Of a stretch of 64,000 nt of DNA, positions 56,031-64,000 are shown piece by piece. The position numbers were made by a program, and so were the translations under genes. Position 1 is the stretch's first letter. Each line of letters begins with the position of its first letter. Location: assembly GCF_024758505.1 (NCBI RefSeq), contig NZ_CP077970.1:5518001-5582000 (forward strand). Reading direction: 5' to 3'. The notes beneath the pieces were generated by a model that had not been told where the DNA came from, did not search any database, and saw nothing but the letters and a program-made list of their open reading frames with translations. The stretch is from Bradyrhizobium arachidis. Lineage in GTDB: Bacteria; Pseudomonadota; Alphaproteobacteria; Rhizobiales; Xanthobacteraceae.

Positions 56031-56194
56031 TTCCCCTCTCCCCTTGTGGGAGAGGGTGGATCGCCGCGTAGCGGCGAGACGGGTGAGGGGTTTGTATCCG
56101 CGGAGACAGACCTCTCAAATTTGCTTGTGTTCGCCGCGGGCAGAACCCCTCATCCGGCGCTGCGCGCCACCTTCTCCCACAAGGGAGAAGGGAA
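56031..56194. repeat. Large imperfect palindromic repeat (family E)
   Basis: The outer arms TTCCCCTCTCCCCTTGTGGG and its near complement ending at 56194 are separated by further inverted segments (GGTGAGGGGTT with AACCCCTCATCC). The whole is about 164 bases. It lies between the two NMO genes, and its right end provides the last codons and stop of the upstream NMO. Confidence 0.8.
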
Positions 56195-57166
56195 AGAAGC
56201 ACCGGAATTGCGCCGGCCGGCCAGAAGCTGCTCGGCTTCGGTTGCGATCCGCGCGACGATCTCGGCGGCCGGTGGAATATCATGGATCAGGCCGACGGCC
56301 TCGCCCGCAATGACGGCGGCGACGTCGAAATTGCCGGCCGCCTTGGCCGCTGCATAGTCCGCCGCGACCGTGGCGACATTCTGCATCAACTCGACCTCGC
56401 GGCCGATCCAGCGGCGGGCGTGGTCGTTGATCAGGCAACGTCCTGTGAACGGCGCCGGCCAGACATTGTTGCGGGAGAGATCGAAGATGATGCCGCGCAC
56501 GGTCTCGCCGCTAGCAGCACGACAGATGCGCCGCTTGGCCTCGTCGGCGCCGTCGGCTTCCTCGCTCGCATAGAAGCGCGTGCCGAGCAGCACGCCGCTC
56601 GCGCCCAGCATCAGCATCGCGGCGAGCCCGCGCCCGTCGGCGATGCCGCCGGCTGCCACCACGGGCACGCGGCCTGCAGCCAGATCGACAATCGCGGGCA
56701 CGAGATCGACCGTGGTGCGCGAAGCGCCATGGCCGCCCGCTTCCGTCCCCTGCGCGATGAGGACATCCGCACCGGCGTCGAGCGCCTGCCGCGCCATGGT
56801 TTCGTCCTGCACCTGACAGATCAGCCGGACGCCAGCAGATTTGATCTTTGGTGCGAACGGTGCGGGATCGCCGAACGACAGCATGATCGCGCCCGGCCGC
56901 GCCGCGAGTGCGATGTCGAGAAGCTCCGGACGCTTCGCGAGGCTCCAGGTGATGAAGCCGATGCCGAACGGCGCGCTCAAACCTCTAAGCTTGGCCGTCT
57001 CCTGGTCCAGCCAGGCTCGCTCGCCATAACCGCCGCCGAGTATCCCGAACCCACCGGCGCGACTGACCGCCGTCACGAGGCGTGCGCCCGCGACGACATC
57101 CATTGGCGCAAGCAAGATCGGATGCTCGGATCCAAGAAGCCTGGTGAGTGGTGTGGCGATTGGCAC
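56150..57166 (-). CDS. Nitronate monooxygenase family flavoprotein, second copy
   Basis: This 338-residue enzyme has HPILLAPMDVVAGARLVTAVSRAGGFGILGGG, VLIAQGTEAGGHGASRTT and VPVVAAGGIADGRGLAAMLMLGASGVLLGTRF. GTG 57166 has GGAGGA 6 bases upstream and was chosen over the ATG at 57190. Its last 16 residues (ASFPSPLWEKVARSAG) are encoded by the palindromic repeat that follows, so the native end may have been replaced. It is divergent from the LysR gene. It is related to, but clearly distinct from, the downstream NMO. Confidence 0.88.
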   Translation of the reverse strand: MPIATPLTRLLGSEHPILLAPMDVVAGARLVTAVSRAGGFGILGGGYGERAWLDQETAKLRGLSAPFGIGFITWSLAKRPELLDIALAARPGAIMLSFGDPAPFAPKIKSAGVRLICQVQDETMARQALDAGADVLIAQGTEAGGHGASRTTVDLVPAIVDLAAGRVPVVAAGGIADGRGLAAMLMLGASGVLLGTRFYASEEADGADEAKRRICRAASGETVRGIIFDLSRNNVWPAPFTGRCLINDHARRWIGREVELMQNVATVAADYAAAKAAGNFDVAAVIAGEAVGLIHDIPPAAEIVARIATEAEQLLAGRRNSGASFPSPLWEKVARSAG

Positions 57167-57262
57167 GGCGTCCTCCGGTCTGGACAGCAAGACTAGACGG
57201 GACTAGCATTCTCTAAAATTGAATTATAGCGAACGCTGCCATCTCGAAAACGAAACGAGACC

Positions 57263-58153
57263 ATGGAACTCAGCGATATCAAGACCTTTGCCGCAGTGGC
57301 CCGCACCGGCGGCATCACCCGGGCCGCGGAAGAGCTCAACACCGTACAGTCGAACGTCACGCAGCGGATCAAGGCCCTGGAGGCCGAGATCGGCACGCCG
57401 CTGTTCGAGCGGCACAGCCGCGGCATGACGCTGACCGGCGCCGGCAAGCGGCTGCTGCCCTATGCGCAACGAATGGCCGCGCTCTCGCGCGAAGCACTGC
57501 TCGCCGCGCGCGACGACGGCGAGCCGAAGGGACCGCTTGCGATCGGCTCGATGGAGACGACCGCTGCCGTGCGCCTGCCGCCCCTGCTCGCCGATTTCCA
57601 CCGCCGCTTCCCCGCGGTGCGGCTGAGCTTGCGCACGGCAACCACGGCCGATCTCGTCGCCGCCGTGCTCGATGGCTCGCTCGACGGTGCGTTCGTCGCA
57701 GGTCCCATCGATCATGCCGACCTCACCGCAACAAGCGCTTTTCGCGAGGAGCTGGTGTTGGTCAGCGCGCGGCGCTGGACGACGCTGGCCGAACTGCGCG
57801 CGGGCACGCCGGAGTCCGGCCCCACCGCGCTCGTCTTCCGCACCGGCTGCACCTACCGCCAGCGCATCGAGCAGATTTTTGTCGAGTTCGGCTGGCCCTC
57901 GGCGGCGCGCTTCGAACTCGGCACGCTCGACGGCATGATCGGCTGCGTCGCCGCCGACATGGGGGTGACGCTGTTGCCGCGCGCGGTCGTCGCCCGCAGC
58001 GAGATGAACGGCAGCGTGTCCATCCATACGCTGAGCCCGGCCTATACCGGCGTCGAGACGCTGTTCATCCAGCGCCGCACCGGACATCACTACAGCGCGC
58101 TGAATGGCTTCGCGTCCTGCCTGAACAAAGACGAGCAAGTCATCGCGGCTTGA
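57263..58153 (+). CDS. LysR-family transcriptional regulator
   Basis: This 296-residue regulator has the N-terminal helix-turn-helix (MELSDIKTFAAVARTGGITRAAEELNTVQSNVTQRIKALEAEIGTPLFERHSRG) and a periplasmic-binding-like effector domain from about residue 90. It is divergent from the second NMO gene with a 96-base A/T-rich gap (ATTCTCTAAAATTGAATTATAG). That is the usual LysR arrangement, in which the regulator acts on its neighbour and itself. The effector is unknown. Confidence 0.92.
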   Translation: MELSDIKTFAAVARTGGITRAAEELNTVQSNVTQRIKALEAEIGTPLFERHSRGMTLTGAGKRLLPYAQRMAALSREALLAARDDGEPKGPLAIGSMETTAAVRLPPLLADFHRRFPAVRLSLRTATTADLVAAVLDGSLDGAFVAGPIDHADLTATSAFREELVLVSARRWTTLAELRAGTPESGPTALVFRTGCTYRQRIEQIFVEFGWPSAARFELGTLDGMIGCVAADMGVTLLPRAVVARSEMNGSVSIHTLSPAYTGVETLFIQRRTGHHYSALNGFASCLNKDEQVIAA

Positions 58154-58184
58154 GGTCCTTTGCCTCCGCCGCGCATCGCATGCT

Positions 58185-58679
58185 ATGCGCATGCCTATGC
58201 CGGCTCTTATCCTACCCCTGGTCGATGCTGCAACCCACTGGCCCGAACGCGGGGCGTTGATCGGGCTCGATCTCGGCACCAAGACCATCGGTGTCGCGGT
58301 GTCCGATCCGGACCGGCGGCTCGCGACCGGCGTCGAGACGATCCAGCGCAAGGCCTTCAAGCAGGACGCAGCCCGGCTGCTCGCCATCGCGACCGAGCGC
58401 AAGGCAGTCGGCTTCGTGCTCGGCCTTCCCATCAACATGGACGGCAGCGAAGGCCCGCGCGCGCAATCGACCCGCGCCTTCGCCCGCAACCTTGCCGGCC
58501 TCACTGCGCTTCCGATCGGGTTTTGGGACGAGCGGCTCTCGACCGCCGCCGTCGAGCGCGAACTGATCGGCATGGACGTCAGCCGCGCCAAGCGCGCCGA
58601 GGTGATCGACGAGCACGCCGCCATCTTCATCCTGCAAGGCGCGCTCGACCGGCTCGCCAATCTGCGGCGGACGGACTGA
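58185..58679 (+). CDS. ruvX: Holliday-junction resolvase-like protein RuvX (YqgF)
   Basis: This 164-residue RNase H-fold nuclease acts in 16S rRNA 5' maturation in E. coli; other roles are proposed. IGLDLGTKTIGVAVSDPDRRLATG is the first acidic strand; GFVLGLPINMDGSEGPRAQSTRAFARNL and FWDERLSTAAVERELIGM complete the family. The ATG at 58185 is one of three clustered starts (58191 and 58197 also fit). It ends 2 bases before the next ATG. Confidence 0.93.
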   Translation: MRMPMPALILPLVDAATHWPERGALIGLDLGTKTIGVAVSDPDRRLATGVETIQRKAFKQDAARLLAIATERKAVGFVLGLPINMDGSEGPRAQSTRAFARNLAGLTALPIGFWDERLSTAAVERELIGMDVSRAKRAEVIDEHAAIFILQGALDRLANLRRTD

Positions 58680-58681
58680 CC

Positions 58682-59605
58682 ATGGCCGTCGTCATCGCGG
58701 CGCTGCTCCCGGTCTTCATCCTGATCGTGCTCGGCGTCGTCCTCAAGCGCACCCTGATGCGGCTCGACACGCAGTGGCACGGCCTGGAGCGCCTGACCTA
58801 CTACGTGCTGTTTCCGATGCTGCTGATCCAGACGCTCGTGAAGGCCGACCTGGGCACGGTGCCGGTCGCCGGCGTCGGCAGCGCGCTGCTCCTGTCGGCG
58901 CTGGTGATGTCGCTGCTGTGCCTGGCGCTCCGCCCTGCTCTGGCGCGGCTCGGCATCGACGGCCCCGCCTTCACCTCGATCTTCCAGGGCGCGACGCGTT
59001 GGCAGACCTACGTGGCGCTCTCGGTATCAGCCAATCTGTTCGGCGACGTCGGCCTGGCGGTGGCGTCGGTGGCGATGGTCGCCATCATCCCTCTGGTCAA
59101 CGTGTTCAGTGTCGCCGTGCTCGCGCACTATGCCGCGCCGGAAAAGCAGTCTGCGCGTGCGATCGTCATGACGGTGGCAAGCAATCCCCTGATCTGGGCC
59201 TGCGCCATCGGCCTCTTCGTCAATGTCGTGCACCTGCCGCTGCCAAAGATCTGGCATGACGTGGCCGATGCGCTGAGCCGCTCCTCGCTCGCCATCGGCC
59301 TGCTCGTCACCGGCGCGGGCCTGCATCTCAAGGGGCTATTGCGTCCAAGCCTTGGTGCCAGCCTCGGCGTCGCCTTCAAGCTGGCGCTGATGCCCGCGCT
59401 GGCGCTGGTCCTGGCGCTGTGGTTCGGGCTGTCAGGCAAAAGCCTCACCATCGTCGCGATCTGCGCGGCCGTGCCGACCTCGCCGAGCGCCTATGTGCTG
59501 GCCCGCCAGATGGGCGGCGATGCGCCGCTGCTCGCGCAAATCATCACGCTGCAGACGATACTTGCGGCGATCACGATGCCGATCGCGATCGCTCTGGTCG
59601 CCTGA
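58682..59605 (+). CDS. AEC-family auxin-efflux-type carrier
   Basis: This 307-residue inner-membrane protein has ten predicted helices in the two halves of the AEC (auxin efflux carrier) family. PVFILIVLGVVLKRTLMR and LLIQTLVKADLG start it, and ICAAVPTSPSAYVLARQMGGDAPLLAQIITLQT is the typical second-half core. Bacterial AEC proteins usually move dicarboxylates; the substrate is unknown. It follows ruvX after 2 bases. Confidence 0.9.
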   Translation: MAVVIAALLPVFILIVLGVVLKRTLMRLDTQWHGLERLTYYVLFPMLLIQTLVKADLGTVPVAGVGSALLLSALVMSLLCLALRPALARLGIDGPAFTSIFQGATRWQTYVALSVSANLFGDVGLAVASVAMVAIIPLVNVFSVAVLAHYAAPEKQSARAIVMTVASNPLIWACAIGLFVNVVHLPLPKIWHDVADALSRSSLAIGLLVTGAGLHLKGLLRPSLGASLGVAFKLALMPALALVLALWFGLSGKSLTIVAICAAVPTSPSAYVLARQMGGDAPLLAQIITLQTILAAITMPIAIALVA

Positions 59606-59608
59606 CGC

Positions 59609-60370
59609 CTACTCCCCCAGCCACATCGTCAGCACCACCGCGGTCAGATTGTTGAGCGCGTGAAGCATGATCGTCAGCCATAGCGAATTTGCACGGTAGC
59701 GCATGTAGCCGAACCACAGGCCGATGCAGAAGACTTCAGCGAGGAAGTAGAGGTCGTACTGGAGGTGCACGACGGTCCACACCAGCGAGGACAGGATGAT
59801 CGCGCCTGGCACGCGAAGAAAGCTTTCGGACCACCCGCGATACAGAAAGCCTCGCGCGAGCACTTCTTCGGACATCGGTGCGGCCAAGCTGAAGGCGAAC
59901 AGGAGAATGACCGCGGCGCCCTTGTCCCGGCCCGACTTCAAAAGATCGGTCATGACGCCCGGCGTCGCCTCACGGCCCATCGCGCGGGACATCGTTTCCC
60001 AGATCAGCACGACCAGCAGGAGGCCGAGCGCGCCGAGCAAAAACTGCTTCCACGACGGCCAGCGCAGCGCGAGGTAGTCGGCGAACGAGGCGCCCTTCAA
60101 GCGAATGGCGAGCCACACGGCTGCGAGCGTTGTGGGCAAGCCCATGATGACCGACAGCGCCAGCGCGGCTGGCTCGTGACCGATGCGCTGCATCGCCGCC
60201 AGATCGATAGGGCCGCCGCGAGCCCAGACCAGATAGACGATGGCGCCGATCTGGCCGACGAACATCGCCCCGAAGATGACGAGGCCCCAGAGCGCGGTGC
60301 CCCAAAACTTCCAGACGTGCGGCCGAGGCGCGACGGTGAGGGGCGGATGATCGGGATTGAGGGAGTCCAT
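59609..60370 (-). CDS. CPBP-family intramembrane metalloprotease
   Basis: This 253-residue membrane protein has about eight helices and the three CAAX-protease-like motifs: SEEVLARGFLYR (EExxxR), WTVVHLQYD (FxxxH-type with His) and LHALNN (HxxxN). Bacterial CPBP proteins are linked to bacteriocin immunity and membrane protein cleavage. It is convergent with the AEC gene with only 3 bases between stops. The second ATG was taken. Confidence 0.88.
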   Translation of the reverse strand: MDSLNPDHPPLTVAPRPHVWKFWGTALWGLVIFGAMFVGQIGAIVYLVWARGGPIDLAAMQRIGHEPAALALSVIMGLPTTLAAVWLAIRLKGASFADYLALRWPSWKQFLLGALGLLLVVLIWETMSRAMGREATPGVMTDLLKSGRDKGAAVILLFAFSLAAPMSEEVLARGFLYRGWSESFLRVPGAIILSSLVWTVVHLQYDLYFLAEVFCIGLWFGYMRYRANSLWLTIMLHALNNLTAVVLTMWLGE

Positions 60371-60407
60371 CAATTCTCTTTCGATTGGTCGGCCCGTGTC
60401 ACCTCCT

Positions 60408-60493
60408 CGTCATGGCCGGGCTCGTCCCGGCCATCCACGTGCAGCAGTGTATGCGGCAAAGCGTGGATGCCCGGGACGAGCCCGGGCATGACG
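60408..60493. repeat. Palindromic repeat, family D copy 1
   Basis: Two 32-base arms (60408-60439 and 60462-60493, starting CGTCATGGCCGGGCTCGTCC) are inverted copies with two mismatches around a 22-base loop. The same element, with slight changes, is at 62947-63034. Confidence 0.85.
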
Positions 60494-60515
60494 ACGTGGA
60501 GACATTGTGCCGTGA

Positions 60516-62159
60516 TCAAGGCAGCGCCCGTTCCAGCAGCGCGCGCGTGTCGCTGGGCACCAAATCCACCGCGCCGTACATGCTGGCGTGGTTGGCAGAG
60601 AGACGCGTCGCCGCGAACAATTCGGCGTTGCGCGGCGACACCCCATTCAGTGCGGCCGTGGCTGCCAGCAGCGCGAGTTTTTCGACCGCGAGCCGCGCAA
60701 CGCGCTCGCCGTCCGGGCGGCGGAATGCCTTGCCGATGAAGGCGACCGCCTCGCCGGCTCCCGGCAGGCTCTTGGTCTCAGCGGCGAGGCCTTGCAGCAC
60801 CGCCGTCGCAGCGTCCGGCTCGCGCGCCAGAGCGCGGAGCACGTCGAGGCACATCACATTGCCCGAGCCTTCCCAGATCGCATTGACCGGGGCCTCCCGA
60901 TAGTGGCGTGCCAAAATACCTTCCTCGACATAGCCATTGCCGCCGAGGCACTCCATCGCTTCGTAAAGGAACGGCGGCGCGCTCTTGCAGGTCCAGTATT
61001 TGATTGCCGGCGTCAGCAGCCGCATATAGGCAGCCTCTGCCGGATCGTGCGGCGTCCGATCGAAGGTGCGGCAGAGCCGCATCACCAGCGCGACGCTTGC
61101 CTCGACATGCAGCGCCATGTCGGACAGCACCGCCTGCATCAAGGGCTGATCGGCGAGATGCCTTTGAAACACGCTGCGGTGACGCGCGTGATGCAGCGCG
61201 TGCGCAAGCCCCGAGCGCATCAGGCCGACGGAGGCGATTGCGCAATCCTGCCGCGTGAGCTGCACCATCTGGATGATGGTCCGGATGCCCTTGCCCTCCT
61301 CGCCGACCCGCTCCGCATAGGCGCCGACGAACTCGACCTCGGAAGATGCGTTGGAGCGGTTGCCGAGCTTGTCCTTCAACCGCTGGAACTGGATCGCGTT
61401 GACAGACCCGTCCGGCGCAAAGCGCGGCATGAAGAAACAGGTCAGGCCCTCATCCGCCTGCGCCAGCACCAAAAAGGCGTCGCACATCGGCGCCGACATG
61501 AACCATTTGTGGCCGGTGACGCGATAGGCGCCGCCATCGCGCACCGCTCGCGTCATGTTGGACCGCACGTCCGTGCCGCCCTGCTTCTCGGTCATGCCCA
61601 TGCCGAGCGTCATGCCGCGCTTCTCCCACCACGGCGCGAAGCTGGGGTCATAGCTCCTGGTCGAGAGCACCGGCATCACCTTCGCCAGCAGATCAGGCTG
61701 CATCGCAAGCGCGGCCACCGAGGCGCGCGTCATCGTGATCGGACAGAGATGGCCGGTCTCGACCTGCGAGGCGATGTAAAATCTTGCCGCGCGCACGACT
61801 TCGGCGGCATCGCCTGCTGGCCTACCGTCGGCGCTCCAGGTGGAATTGTGCACGCCGGCATGCGCGCTGTGCGCCATGAGCTCATGATAAGCGGGGTGAA
61901 ACTCGACCTGGTCACGGCGGTTACCGCGGGAATCGAAGGCGCGCAGCTTTGGCGAGTTCTCGTTCGCCACGCGGCCGCGCTCGGCCATCGCCGCAGAGCC
62001 CCAGGCCTTGCCGAAATCGGAGAGCTCCTTATCCGCCGCAGCACCGCCGTTGGCCTTCACGGCCTCGACCAGCGGGCGGTCGGCTGCGAAGAGATCGACG
62101 TCCTCGAACGGCTGCGACTGATTGAAGACCTCGTGGGTCGCAAAGACGGGCTGGGTCAT
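60516..62159 (-). CDS. aidB: AidB-type acyl-CoA dehydrogenase family protein
   Basis: This 547-residue flavoprotein has an extra N-terminal region and C-terminal extension of the AidB subgroup. GMGMTEKQGGTDVRSNMTRAV and MECLGGNGYVEEGILARHYREAPVNAIWEGSGNVMCLDVLRAL are family hallmarks. E. coli AidB binds DNA and is induced in the adaptive response to alkylation. In Rhizobiales the role is not established, and an acyl-CoA dehydrogenase activity is also possible. It lies between palindromic repeats and stands alone. Confidence 0.85.
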   Translation of the reverse strand: MTQPVFATHEVFNQSQPFEDVDLFAADRPLVEAVKANGGAAADKELSDFGKAWGSAAMAERGRVANENSPKLRAFDSRGNRRDQVEFHPAYHELMAHSAHAGVHNSTWSADGRPAGDAAEVVRAARFYIASQVETGHLCPITMTRASVAALAMQPDLLAKVMPVLSTRSYDPSFAPWWEKRGMTLGMGMTEKQGGTDVRSNMTRAVRDGGAYRVTGHKWFMSAPMCDAFLVLAQADEGLTCFFMPRFAPDGSVNAIQFQRLKDKLGNRSNASSEVEFVGAYAERVGEEGKGIRTIIQMVQLTRQDCAIASVGLMRSGLAHALHHARHRSVFQRHLADQPLMQAVLSDMALHVEASVALVMRLCRTFDRTPHDPAEAAYMRLLTPAIKYWTCKSAPPFLYEAMECLGGNGYVEEGILARHYREAPVNAIWEGSGNVMCLDVLRALAREPDAATAVLQGLAAETKSLPGAGEAVAFIGKAFRRPDGERVARLAVEKLALLAATAALNGVSPRNAELFAATRLSANHASMYGAVDLVPSDTRALLERALP

Positions 62160-62181
62160 GGCTTATACCTCGGGCCGGACC

Positions 62182-62931
62182 TTAGTTCCGGCGCGGCTGG
62201 ATCGGGAAATCATAGGCTGCCCCGCCCGCCCCCGGCAGGGAAAAATGCCACCACTCCTTTGAATAGTTCACAAAGCCTTGCCGGGCCATCGCAGCAACCA
62301 GCCGGTTGCGCCAGGCGCGCTGCTCTGGCGTGATGCTGCGCGCGGCGGTGTGCCCCTTGAGATCCGTGCAGTCGTAGCCGGTGCCCATGTCGACGCTGCC
62401 TTCGGGCGCCCGCGCTTCCACCGGGCCCGTGCAATCCGCATAGGCCCTGGCGGGATCGATCCTGGCCGAATTGTCCGCCTTGAGGTCGACCAGCGTCAGG
62501 TCCAGCGCAGCGCCGGTGGAGTGTTGCGAACGACTGGCGATGTAGCCGAGCCGAAACAGCTCGGTCTTGGGTATCTTAGGGTTGTAGCGCCGCTCCGCCA
62601 CCGTCTCCCGGCCGTTCTGCGCCCACGCCACCATGTCGAGCGAAGCGCGCACCGGCCGGTAGCAATCGAACATTTTGAGCGAGAGGTTTTGCGCGGCGAG
62701 CTCCTGCTGGACCGCCTTCAGCCGCAGGCCGACATCCCGCTTCACCACGCACTCGCCGGCGGCATAGCCGTTGAGCGGCTTGCCGACAAAGTTGTTGGAT
62801 GTAGCGTAGCGGATGTCCTGGATGATGGTGGGATCGATGTCGCGCAGATAGACGAAGCCGCCGGGGAGCGATTGGGCGGCAGCGGATGAGATTAAGGCTA
62901 ACGAAACGAGCGCAGTTAGAATTGATTTCAC
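62182..62931 (-). CDS. VanX-type D-alanyl-D-alanine dipeptidase
   Basis: This 249-residue zinc peptidase has a signal peptide ([19 protein letters not shown]) if GTG 62931 is used, and is periplasmic. The metal site is [10 protein letters not shown] (SxHxxGxAxD) plus EWWHFSL. The family cleaves D-Ala-D-Ala; chromosomal members probably recycle peptidoglycan. The open frame runs on to 63030, but those codons ([14 protein letters not shown]...) come from the palindromic repeat. The ATG at 62952 in the repeat end is an alternative. Confidence 0.88.
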   Translation of the reverse strand: MKSILTALVSLALISSAAAQSLPGGFVYLRDIDPTIIQDIRYATSNNFVGKPLNGYAAGECVVKRDVGLRLKAVQQELAAQNLSLKMFDCYRPVRASLDMVAWAQNGRETVAERRYNPKIPKTELFRLGYIASRSQHSTGAALDLTLVDLKADNSARIDPARAYADCTGPVEARAPEGSVDMGTGYDCTDLKGHTAARSITPEQRAWRNRLVAAMARQGFVNYSKEWWHFSLPGAGGAAYDFPIQPRRN

Positions 62932-62946
62932 GATATCTATCCAAAT

Positions 62947-63034
62947 CGTCATGGCCGGGCTTGTCCCGGCCATCCACGCCCTTTTTACCGACAGCGCAAG
63001 ATCGTGGATGCCCGGGACAAGCCCGGGCATGACG
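62947..63034. repeat. Palindromic repeat, family D copy 2
   Basis: The arms 62947-62978 and 63003-63034 are inverted copies (CGTCATGGCCGGGCTTGTCC), nearly identical to the element at 60408-60493. It lies upstream of the dipeptidase gene and about 90 bases before pyrB. Translated in one frame, it gives the [10 protein letters not shown] / [13 protein letters not shown] peptide often wrongly attached to genes. Confidence 0.85.
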
Positions 63035-63126
63035 GAGGAAACAGATCCGACAGATCAGGGGATAACTCACTTCCCCCGGATTGGGCCTTGCCGACCCCCC
63101 CATCCCCGCCTATAGCTCTGCTTTTA

Positions 63127-64000
63127 ATGACCTCCGCATCGAAATCGACCTTCGTCCTCGGTCACCGGCATCTGCTGGGTATCGAGGGCCTTTCCACTGC
63201 CGACATTACCGGCCTCCTCGACCTGTCCGAGGAGTATGTCGAGCTCAATCGCCAAGTGGACAAGAAGCGCACCGTCCTGCGTGGACGGACGCAGGTGAAC
63301 CTGTTCTTCGAGGCTTCCACCCGCACCCAGTCCTCGTTCGAGCTCGCCGGCAAACGCCTAGGTGCCGACGTCATGAACATGTCGGTGTCCTCCTCGTCCA
63401 TGAAGAAGGGCGAGACGCTGATCGACACCGCGGTGACGCTGAACGCGATGCACCCGGACATTCTGGTGATGCGCCATCACGCGTCAGGCGCGGTGGAACT
63501 TCTGGCCCGCAAGGTTGACGGTTCCGTGATCAATGCCGGCGACGGCGCGCATGAGCACCCGACGCAGGCGCTGCTCGATGCGCTGACGATCCGCCGCAAC
63601 AAGGGCCGGATCGAGGGTCTCGTGGTCGCGATCTGCGGTGACGTGCTGCATTCGCGCGTCGCCCGCTCCAACATTATCCTGCTCAACACGATGGGTGCCC
63701 GCGTCCGCGTCGTTGGCCCCACCACACTGCTGCCGCCCGGCATCGAACGGATGGGCGTCGAAGTCGCGCGCGACATGCGCGAGGGTCTGGAAGGCGCCGA
63801 CATTGTCATGATGCTGCGCCTGCAGCGCGAGCGCATGAACGGCTCGTTCGTGCCGTCGTCGAGCGAATACTTCCACTACTTCGGGCTCGACCAGAAGAAG
63901 CTCGCCTACGCAAAGCCCGACGCACTGGTGATGCATCCGGGCCCGATGAACCGCGGCGTCGAGATCGACTCGGCGGTCGCCGACGGCGCCCAGTCGCTGA
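63127..64000 (+). CDS. pyrB: Aspartate carbamoyltransferase catalytic chain (partial, runs off the end)
   Basis: The first 291 residues are visible. The enzyme condenses aspartate and carbamoyl phosphate, the first step unique to pyrimidine synthesis. [25 protein letters not shown] holds the carbamoyl-phosphate STRT loop; [14 protein letters not shown] and [13 protein letters not shown] follow. The family length is about 310-320, so little is missing. There is no strong ribosome site before ATG 63127. In alphaproteobacteria pyrC usually follows. Confidence 0.96.
   Translation, partial: MTSASKSTFVLGHRHLLGIEGLSTADITGLLDLSEEYVELNRQVDKKRTVLRGRTQVNLFFEASTRTQSSFELAGKRLGADVMNMSVSSSSMKKGETLIDTAVTLNAMHPDILVMRHHASGAVELLARKVDGSVINAGDGAHEHPTQALLDALTIRRNKGRIEGLVVAICGDVLHSRVARSNIILLNTMGARVRVVGPTTLLPPGIERMGVEVARDMREGLEGADIVMMLRLQRERMNGSFVPSSSEYFHYFGLDQKKLAYAKPDALVMHPGPMNRGVEIDSAVADGAQSL

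Noticed and set aside
54938..57166. Tandem duplication of nitronate monooxygenase genes
   Set aside because: The two proteins share the family segments but differ throughout, so they are old paralogues and not a recent duplication.

Overview
The window is chromosomal DNA of a Bradyrhizobium-like alphaproteobacterium (Nitrobacteraceae). The evidence is the high GC, ALA dehydratase with the aspartate-type metal site described in B. japonicum, Rhizobiales-restricted families (DUF6163, DUF3551, LdtR-type MarR, Omp25-like barrels), and several families of GC-rich palindromic intergenic repeats typical of this group. No CRISPR array, complete prophage, insertion sequence or plasmid function was seen. 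The assignment comes from reading protein families, not from a search.

Layout. 1-5.7 kb (minus strand): glyA-nrdR-ribD-ribE-ribH-nusB, then two small uncharacterised genes and an LdtR-type MarR regulator. 6-14 kb: a DUF6163 protein, hemB with a likely Irr-controlled promoter, an RDD protein, the N-degron transferase bpt, a secreted protein, mntH with a likely Mur operator, a drug-type MFS exporter and a class III adenylate cyclase. 14-20.4 kb: a second MFS protein, a RidA protein, a metallo-beta-lactamase-fold hydrolase paired with the Co/Ni exporter dmeF, and divergently a rhodanese-ChrB/ChrA chromate module.

20.4-25.5 kb is accessory DNA. An A/T-richer islet is bounded by the chrA 3' end and a diverged second copy of it. 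It is followed by an unassigned PLP enzyme, a coiled-coil membrane protein and a small outer-membrane barrel. 25.5-43.7 kb is conserved core: dodecin, parC, recO, era, rnc, lepB, acpS, pdxJ, rsh, rpoZ (the last eight mostly one co-oriented string), then NYN nuclease-UDG, a peroxiredoxin, smpB, mscL, dapA and a lipoprotein lytic transglycosylase.

43.7-50.2 kb is a looser region with a DUF3551 gene, a decayed porin gene, tRNA-Ser(GCT), a TPR-OGT (SPINDLY-type) glycosyltransferase and two tiny genes, one a 30-residue lysine-rich peptide. 50.2-64 kb: gatB, gatA and gatC with two uncharacterised small genes tucked against gatA, two nitronate monooxygenases, LysR, ruvX, an AEC carrier, a CPBP protease, an AidB-type acyl-CoA dehydrogenase, a VanX-type dipeptidase and the start of pyrB.

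Themes. Metal and oxyanion homeostasis recurs (hemB, mntH, dmeF, chrBA), with recognisable operator-like palindromes at hemB and mntH. Most core genes sit in tight operons with 1-4 base start/stop overlaps. Palindromic repeats fill many gene ends and in two places supply codons at the end or proposed start of an ORF.
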